From: an uncultured Sutterella sp.
Lineage (GTDB): Bacteria; Pseudomonadota; Gammaproteobacteria; Burkholderiales; Burkholderiaceae_F
Assembly: GCA_905206365.1 (NCBI GenBank)
Contig: CAJLHF010000002.1
Span: 62,001-126,000 of the forward strand
DNA length: 64,000 bases
Reading direction: 5' to 3'
Shown in pieces: positions 60,110 through 64,000 of the stretch. The first letter of the stretch is position 1. The number at the start of each line of letters is the position of its first letter. Under the pieces are notes generated by a model. That model worked only from the letters and a program-made list of their open reading frames with translations, ran no database searches and had not been told where the DNA came from. The position numbers and the translations under genes are program-made.

Positions 60110-60958
60110 GTGAAGTTTTGGAAAATGCACGGAGCGGGAAACGACTTCGTCGTCGTGCTTTCGCTGGAAGGTCCCTCGGGCCTGGATGCAGACGACATCC
60201 GCTTTCTTGCGGATCGGCGCCTCGGCGTCGGGTGCGATCAGGTGCTTGTTGCCGAACCGCCGCGCGCGGGAGGAGACTGTGTCTACCGTATCTTCAATCC
60301 CGACGGGGGTGAGGTCGAGCACTGTGGCAACGGATCGCGCTGCCTCGGAAAGCTCCTCCTCGATCTTGGTCTGACCGAGCAAGCGGAAACGGCCCGCCTC
60401 GAGGCAAAAAAGGGTATGGTCAAGGTGCAAAAAACGGCGTTCGGCTATCGGGCCGCCGTCGGAAAGCCCGATTTTCGTCCCGAAGCGCTTCCTTTCGTGC
60501 CCGAGGGCGATCCGATCGGGAATCGTGCCGGGGTGCAGGTCCATCGACTCGGACTCGTCTCGGAGAGCGTCGACTTCATTCCGGTATCCGTCGGGAATCC
60601 CCACGCCGTTCTCTTTTGTGATTCGGTTCGGGACGTGCCTCTGACGACGGTCGGGCCGCGGATCGAGACGCACGCCGCCTTTCCGCGGGGTGTCAACGTT
60701 GAATTCGTCGAGATCGTCGATCGGTCGCACGTTCGGTTCCGCGTCTGGGAGCGCGGTGCCGGGGAAACGCTAGCCTGTGGCACAGGGGCAGCGGCCGCGG
60801 CAGCGGCCGGCATTCAGTTGGGGCTCCTCGATCGGCGTGTCGATGTCGAAACTCCCGGTGGACTGCTTCGCGTCGAGTGGCCGACCGACGATGTGTCGCT
60901 GCTTCTCACGGGCCCGGCCGAGCTTGTTTTCGAGGGCAATATCGACATGACCGCGTGA
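60110..60958 (+). CDS. dapF: Diaminopimelate epimerase
   Basis: Converts LL- to meso-diaminopimelate for lysine and peptidoglycan, 282 residues. Both catalytic cysteines are present: Cys72 in VEHCGNGSRC and Cys223 in ETLACGTGA. The protein starts WKMHGAGNDFVVV-like in the standard position. Start codon is GTG at 60110 with CGGAGG seven bases upstream. It follows copy 2 of the acyltransferase by 17 bases, the usual betaproteobacterial order lpxL-dapF. Confidence 0.96.
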   Translation: MKFWKMHGAGNDFVVVLSLEGPSGLDADDIRFLADRRLGVGCDQVLVAEPPRAGGDCVYRIFNPDGGEVEHCGNGSRCLGKLLLDLGLTEQAETARLEAKKGMVKVQKTAFGYRAAVGKPDFRPEALPFVPEGDPIGNRAGVQVHRLGLVSESVDFIPVSVGNPHAVLFCDSVRDVPLTTVGPRIETHAAFPRGVNVEFVEIVDRSHVRFRVWERGAGETLACGTGAAAAAAAGIQLGLLDRRVDVETPGGLLRVEWPTDDVSLLLTGPAELVFEGNIDMTA

Positions 60959-61069
60959 GCGGTCTGTTTTCCGGTTTCGCTTCATCCCTGTAGTAGGATG
61001 GAGCATCAATTTTTTCAGAGCGCCCGTGCGGTCTTCGGGCACGCGCGGCACTCCATTGGATACACGAAC

Positions 61070-62278
61070 ATGATTGATCTCATTCTGAAGAAGGGGAAGG
61101 AAAAATCCCTCCTTCGTCGTCACCCCTGGGTCTACGACACGGCCGTGATGCGCCTGAGCGGGCGGCCCGAATCGGGTGAAACGGTGTGCGTGCGCGGGCA
61201 CGACGGACGCTTTCTGGCGTGGGCGGCGTATTCGCCCGCTTCGACCCTGCGTGCCCGCTGTTGGTCCTTCCGCGAAGAGGATGTGATCGACGCGGCCTGG
61301 TTCGAGCAACGCATTCGCGATGCCGTCGAAGCCCGCGAACCGCTTTGCGCCCGAGCGAGCGCCCTGCGCCTCGTTTTCGGCGAAGCCGACGGTCTGCCCG
61401 GTCTCATCGTGGACCGTTACGGAGACTTCCTCGTCACGCAGTTCCAGTCGGCGGGCGTTGAGCGCCACCGCGAACTTCTCGCGGACCTTCTGATGAAAGT
61501 GACGGGCGCGCGCGGTGTGTTCGACCGCTCGGATGCCGCCACGCGTCGTCGCGAAGGGCTCGACGTGCGCATGGAAAATCTCCGCGGCGAAGAGCCTCCT
61601 GCAGTGATCGAAGTTGAAGAGGACGGTGTTCGCTACGGCGTCGACGTTCGCATCGGGCACAAGACGGGTTTTTACGTCGATCAGCGTGAAAGTCGTCTGA
61701 CGGCGCAGCGGGTTGCGGAAGAATTTCGCCGCACGCACGGTCGCGGTCTTCGCGCGCTCAACTGCTTCTGCTACACAGGCGGCTTCTCGCTCGCGCTGTT
61801 GAAGGGCGGTGCGGACGAAGTCGTTTCCGTAGACTCCTCGCAGGACGCGCTCGACATGGCTGCCGAAAACGTGAAGCGCAACGGGTTCGACGCGCAGAAA
61901 GCGAAGTTCGTCTGTGCCGACGTTTTCACGTTCTTGCGCGAGTTGCGCGACAAGGGCGAAACGTTCGACCTCGTGATTCTCGACCCGCCGAAGTTCGCGT
62001 CGAGTCACTATCATGTCGACCGTGCCGCCCGCGCCTACAAGGACATCAATCTGAACGGCCTGCGCCTGCTCACTCCCGGAGGGCGGCTTTTCACGTTCTC
62101 GTGTTCGGGTGCCATCGACGTCGATCTTTTCCAGAAGATCGTGGCGGGCGCCGTGTTCGACGCTGGCGTCAACGCCTGGGCGGTCGGGCGCTTCGGCGGC
62201 GGGGCGGATCATCCGCTTCTCATGACGTATCCGGAAGGGGAATATCTGAAGGGGCTCGACCTCTTGGTCCGTCCCTGA
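61070..62278 (+). CDS. rlmI: 23S rRNA (cytosine-1962 C5)-methyltransferase
   Basis: A 402-residue class I methyltransferase with an N-terminal PUA domain, close to RlmI (396). Matching segments: ILKKGKEKSLLRRHPWVY at the start, AYSPASTLRARCWSF, LPGLIVDRYGDFLVTQ, the SAM motif LNCFCYTGGFSLALLKGG, and the catalytic-loop DPPKFASS. ATG at 61070 chosen by alignment; an earlier frame segment back to 60998 has no counterpart. It is 111 bases after dapF; co-transcription possible. Confidence 0.92.
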   Translation: MIDLILKKGKEKSLLRRHPWVYDTAVMRLSGRPESGETVCVRGHDGRFLAWAAYSPASTLRARCWSFREEDVIDAAWFEQRIRDAVEAREPLCARASALRLVFGEADGLPGLIVDRYGDFLVTQFQSAGVERHRELLADLLMKVTGARGVFDRSDAATRRREGLDVRMENLRGEEPPAVIEVEEDGVRYGVDVRIGHKTGFYVDQRESRLTAQRVAEEFRRTHGRGLRALNCFCYTGGFSLALLKGGADEVVSVDSSQDALDMAAENVKRNGFDAQKAKFVCADVFTFLRELRDKGETFDLVILDPPKFASSHYHVDRAARAYKDINLNGLRLLTPGGRLFTFSCSGAIDVDLFQKIVAGAVFDAGVNAWAVGRFGGGADHPLLMTYPEGEYLKGLDLLVRP

Positions 62279-62295
62279 TTCGAACGGAGGCATCG

Positions 62296-63291
62296 ATGAT
62301 GCAGGTTGAAGAAATGCAGGAACCGGACATTCCGGTCACGATTCTCACGGGCTTTCTCGGAGCGGGTAAGACGACGCTCCTCAATCGCATTCTGACGGAA
62401 GATCACAAGCACCGAATTGCGATCATCGAAAACGAATTCGGGCCCGAGAACATCGACAACGAGCTGATCGTTCAGTCGGACAAGGAGCAGATTGTCTCGA
62501 TGAACAACGGATGCGTGTGCTGCACGATCCGCGGCGACCTCTCGCGCGTGCTCACCGATCTTCGCCACAAGCGGGAACGCGGCGAAATCGTGTTCGACTA
62601 CGTCGTTATTGAAACGACCGGCGTGGCCAACCCCGGTCCCGTTGCACAGACCTTCTTCATGGACGATGCGGTGGCGCCCTATTTCCGTCTCGACGGCGTG
62701 GTGACCGTCGTCGACGCGAAGCACGGTTCGGCCACGCTTGATGCGGAAGCGCCTGCGCGCGATCAAGTCGGGTTCGCCGACCGGATTCTTCTCTCCAAGT
62801 GCGACCTTGTGACGGAGGAGGAAGCCTGTGCGCTCGAAACGCGTCTGCGCCAAATGAACGCCCGCGCGCCGATTCGCCGCGTCGACATGGGGAAGTGTCC
62901 TGTCGAAGAGGTGCTCGACATTTCGGGCTTCAACATGAACGACGTGCTCGACGTCGATCCGACCTTTTTCAACGAAGGTCATCACCACCATCACGACGAC
63001 GACATCCACAGCTTCGTGTTCGATACGGACCGTGCGTTCGATCCGATGAAGCTTGAACGCTATTTCATGTCGCTCACGAGCGTCTACGGAGAAGATCTGC
63101 TCCGCTACAAGGGCGTGCTCAATCTTCAGGGCTCGCCCAACCGGGTAGTCGTTCAGGGCGTGCACATGCTCGCCGTTTCGGATGTGCTCGGTCCGTGGGG
63201 CGATCGCAAACCGACCTCCCGTCTCGTCTTCATCGGGCGCAATCTCCCCGAGGAAGCGATTCGTCGTGGCCTGCAAACCTGCCTCGTCTGA
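62296..63291 (+). CDS. CobW/COG0523 family GTPase (metallochaperone type)
   Basis: A 331-residue P-loop GTPase of the G3E family. Walker A GFLGAGKTT (19-27), the family hallmark CxCC (Cys73, Cys75, Cys76 in GCVCCT), G4 LSKCDLV, and the C-terminal CobW domain. A histidine/aspartate run (HHHHDDDIH) sits in the linker between the domains and probably binds metal, commonly zinc. Which protein it supplies is unknown; hydrogenase or cobalamin genes are not adjacent. Start at ATG 62296 (GGAGG five bases upstream); ATG 62299 is an equal option. Confidence 0.9.
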   Translation: MMQVEEMQEPDIPVTILTGFLGAGKTTLLNRILTEDHKHRIAIIENEFGPENIDNELIVQSDKEQIVSMNNGCVCCTIRGDLSRVLTDLRHKRERGEIVFDYVVIETTGVANPGPVAQTFFMDDAVAPYFRLDGVVTVVDAKHGSATLDAEAPARDQVGFADRILLSKCDLVTEEEACALETRLRQMNARAPIRRVDMGKCPVEEVLDISGFNMNDVLDVDPTFFNEGHHHHHDDDIHSFVFDTDRAFDPMKLERYFMSLTSVYGEDLLRYKGVLNLQGSPNRVVVQGVHMLAVSDVLGPWGDRKPTSRLVFIGRNLPEEAIRRGLQTCLV

Positions 63292-63299
63292 GCGCGATG

Positions 63300-63339
63300 C
63301 GTCGGGGCCGACCGGCCGTCCGCCCCGACGAAGGCTTTT
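63300..63339 (+). terminator. Terminator after the CobW-type gene
   Basis: CGTCGGGGC and GCCCCGACG form a 9-bp stem with a 13-base loop, followed by AAGGCTTTT. The T-run is displaced by five bases, so the terminator may be weak. Confidence 0.65.
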
Positions 63340-63381
63340 GAAGGATCCTAACAAAACGACAAGAAAAATCCCTTCGCTCTA

Positions 63382-63410
63382 TGGAACGCGGGGACGATTT
63401 CCTGTATAAA
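63382..63410 (+). promoter_or_regulatory. Candidate dksA promoter
   Basis: TGGAAC (63382-63387) and TATAAA (63405-63410) with a 17-base spacer. The predicted start near 63417 gives a leader of about 120 bases that includes an oligo-T run and a 27-base inverted repeat. Confidence 0.5.
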
Positions 63411-63469
63411 GCCTGTTTGATTTTTTTTCGAAAGCTTTGCGTCCTTCGCGGGCCGCAGGGCACGATACG

Positions 63470-63496
63470 ATCCGTGAATTCCCGGAATCCACGGAT
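63470..63496 (+). repeat. 27-bp inverted repeat in the dksA leader
   Basis: Arms of 13 bases (ATCCGTGAATTCC and GGAATCCACGGAT) around one central C, with a single mismatched pair. It ends 39 bases before the dksA ATG. No T-run follows, so it is not a plain terminator; an operator or mRNA structure is more likely. Confidence 0.75.
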
Positions 63497-63535
63497 TGAC
63501 TTTCAACCTTCACGAATTTTCGGCTAGGAACAGAA

Positions 63536-63955
63536 ATGGGCGGGAAGAAACTACTTACGGCGGAAGAAATCCTCCAGATGTCCGACGACGACTACATGGA
63601 CGAGCGTCAACTCGCTTTCTTCCGTCAGCGGCTCCTCGACATGGAGGCCGAACTTCGGGCCAACGCTGGTCAGACGACGGTGAACCTTCGTGAAACGAAC
63701 GTGGTTCCCGATCCGGCGGACCGCGCCACGATCGAAGAAGAGCATGCGCTCGAGCTGCGAACGCGCGATCGCGAACGCAAGCTCTTGAAGAAGGTTCAGG
63801 CGGCTCTTCAGCGTATCGAGAACGGCGACTACGGTTACTGCGAAGAGACGGGAGATCCGATCGGTGTGGCGCGTCTCATGGCCCGTCCGACCGCCACCTT
63901 GTCGCTTGAAGCGCAGCAGCGCCGCGAACTCAAGCAGAAGATGTACGGCGACTGA
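63536..63955 (+). CDS. dksA: RNA polymerase-binding transcription factor DksA (cysteine-poor)
   Basis: Binds the RNA polymerase secondary channel and acts with ppGpp in the stringent response, 139 residues. A coiled coil spans about 25-95 with the functional tip DPADRAT (59-65). The globular part keeps only one of four zinc cysteines: Cys102 in YGYCEETG; the other positions read Thr105, Ser123 and Ala126. ARPTATLSLEAQ confirms the alignment. Such cysteine-poor forms occur in alpha- and betaproteobacteria. AGGAAC lies seven bases upstream of the ATG. Confidence 0.94.
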   Translation: MGGKKLLTAEEILQMSDDDYMDERQLAFFRQRLLDMEAELRANAGQTTVNLRETNVVPDPADRATIEEEHALELRTRDRERKLLKKVQAALQRIENGDYGYCEETGDPIGVARLMARPTATLSLEAQQRRELKQKMYGD

Positions 63956-64000
63956 TCCGCTTTCGAGTCCGACCTGCCAGAGACCAATGACGGCACGACC

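Overview
This is a gene-dense, high-GC bacterial chromosome window (about 60% G+C by eye) with 54 protein genes, no rRNA, tRNA, CRISPR array or transposase that I can see. The content points to a betaproteobacterium of the order Burkholderiales. Evidence is the fmt-rsmB-DUF4390-NtrY/X-like-trkA-trkH run, an EIIA(Man)-HPr-EI phosphotransferase set without a sugar permease, DUF1840, a TrpS with a DUF1508-like tail, and an S-adenosylhomocysteine riboswitch in front of ahcY. A periplasmic [FeFe]-hydrogenase with a quinone-linked cytochrome b and FNR-like control suggests an anaerobic or microaerophilic gut lineage such as Sutterellaceae. That family-level placement is inference.

Layout. 0-3 kb: xthA, rsuA, ampG. 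3-6.4 kb (minus): manX-like, ptsH, ptsI and a UPF0149 gene, closed by a strong terminator. 6.5 kb: DUF1840 gene. 7-15.8 kb (minus): fmt, rsmB, DUF4390, histidine kinase, response regulator, trkA, trkH. 16-17.5 kb: an alpha/beta hydrolase sits between fmt and def. 17.7-21.3 kb: a degenerate dprA and topB. 21.4-22.7 kb: a CNNM/CorC-type protein. 23-29.2 kb: an amino-acid ABC transporter (aapJ, aapQ, aapM, without the ATPase), an SRPBCC protein and tex. 29.3-32.4 kb: uraA and prfC, divergent.

32.5-37.4 kb (minus) is the most distinctive block: hydA, hydB, cytochrome b, then hydF and hydE. HydA and HydB form a Tat-exported hydrogenase, the cytochrome b should pass electrons to or from quinones, and HydE/HydF build the H-cluster. 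The third maturase, HydG, is not here. A perfect 28-bp palindrome separates structural from maturation genes, and an FNR-like box lies in the 565-bp upstream gap. A HemN-like radical SAM gene, an acyl-CoA synthetase, uup and an lpoA-like gene follow to 44.9 kb. From 45 to 53 kb come rsmI, ppk2, two ParB-type parS sites, a CBS protein, ttcA, folB, a DUF2905 protein, cca and slt. 53-58 kb holds a 5-formyl-THF cyclo-ligase gene and the methyl-cycle genes ahcY (with riboswitch) and metK, flanking trpS. 58-64 kb carries two LpxL-type acyltransferases, dapF, rlmI, a CobW GTPase and dksA.

Most of the window is housekeeping. The points I rate highest are the two parS sites, the altered H-cluster motif in HydA together with the missing hydG, the DprA homologue that has lost its core motifs, the missing aapP, and the long inverted repeat in the dksA leader. 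No wholly new defence or biosynthetic system was recognised.
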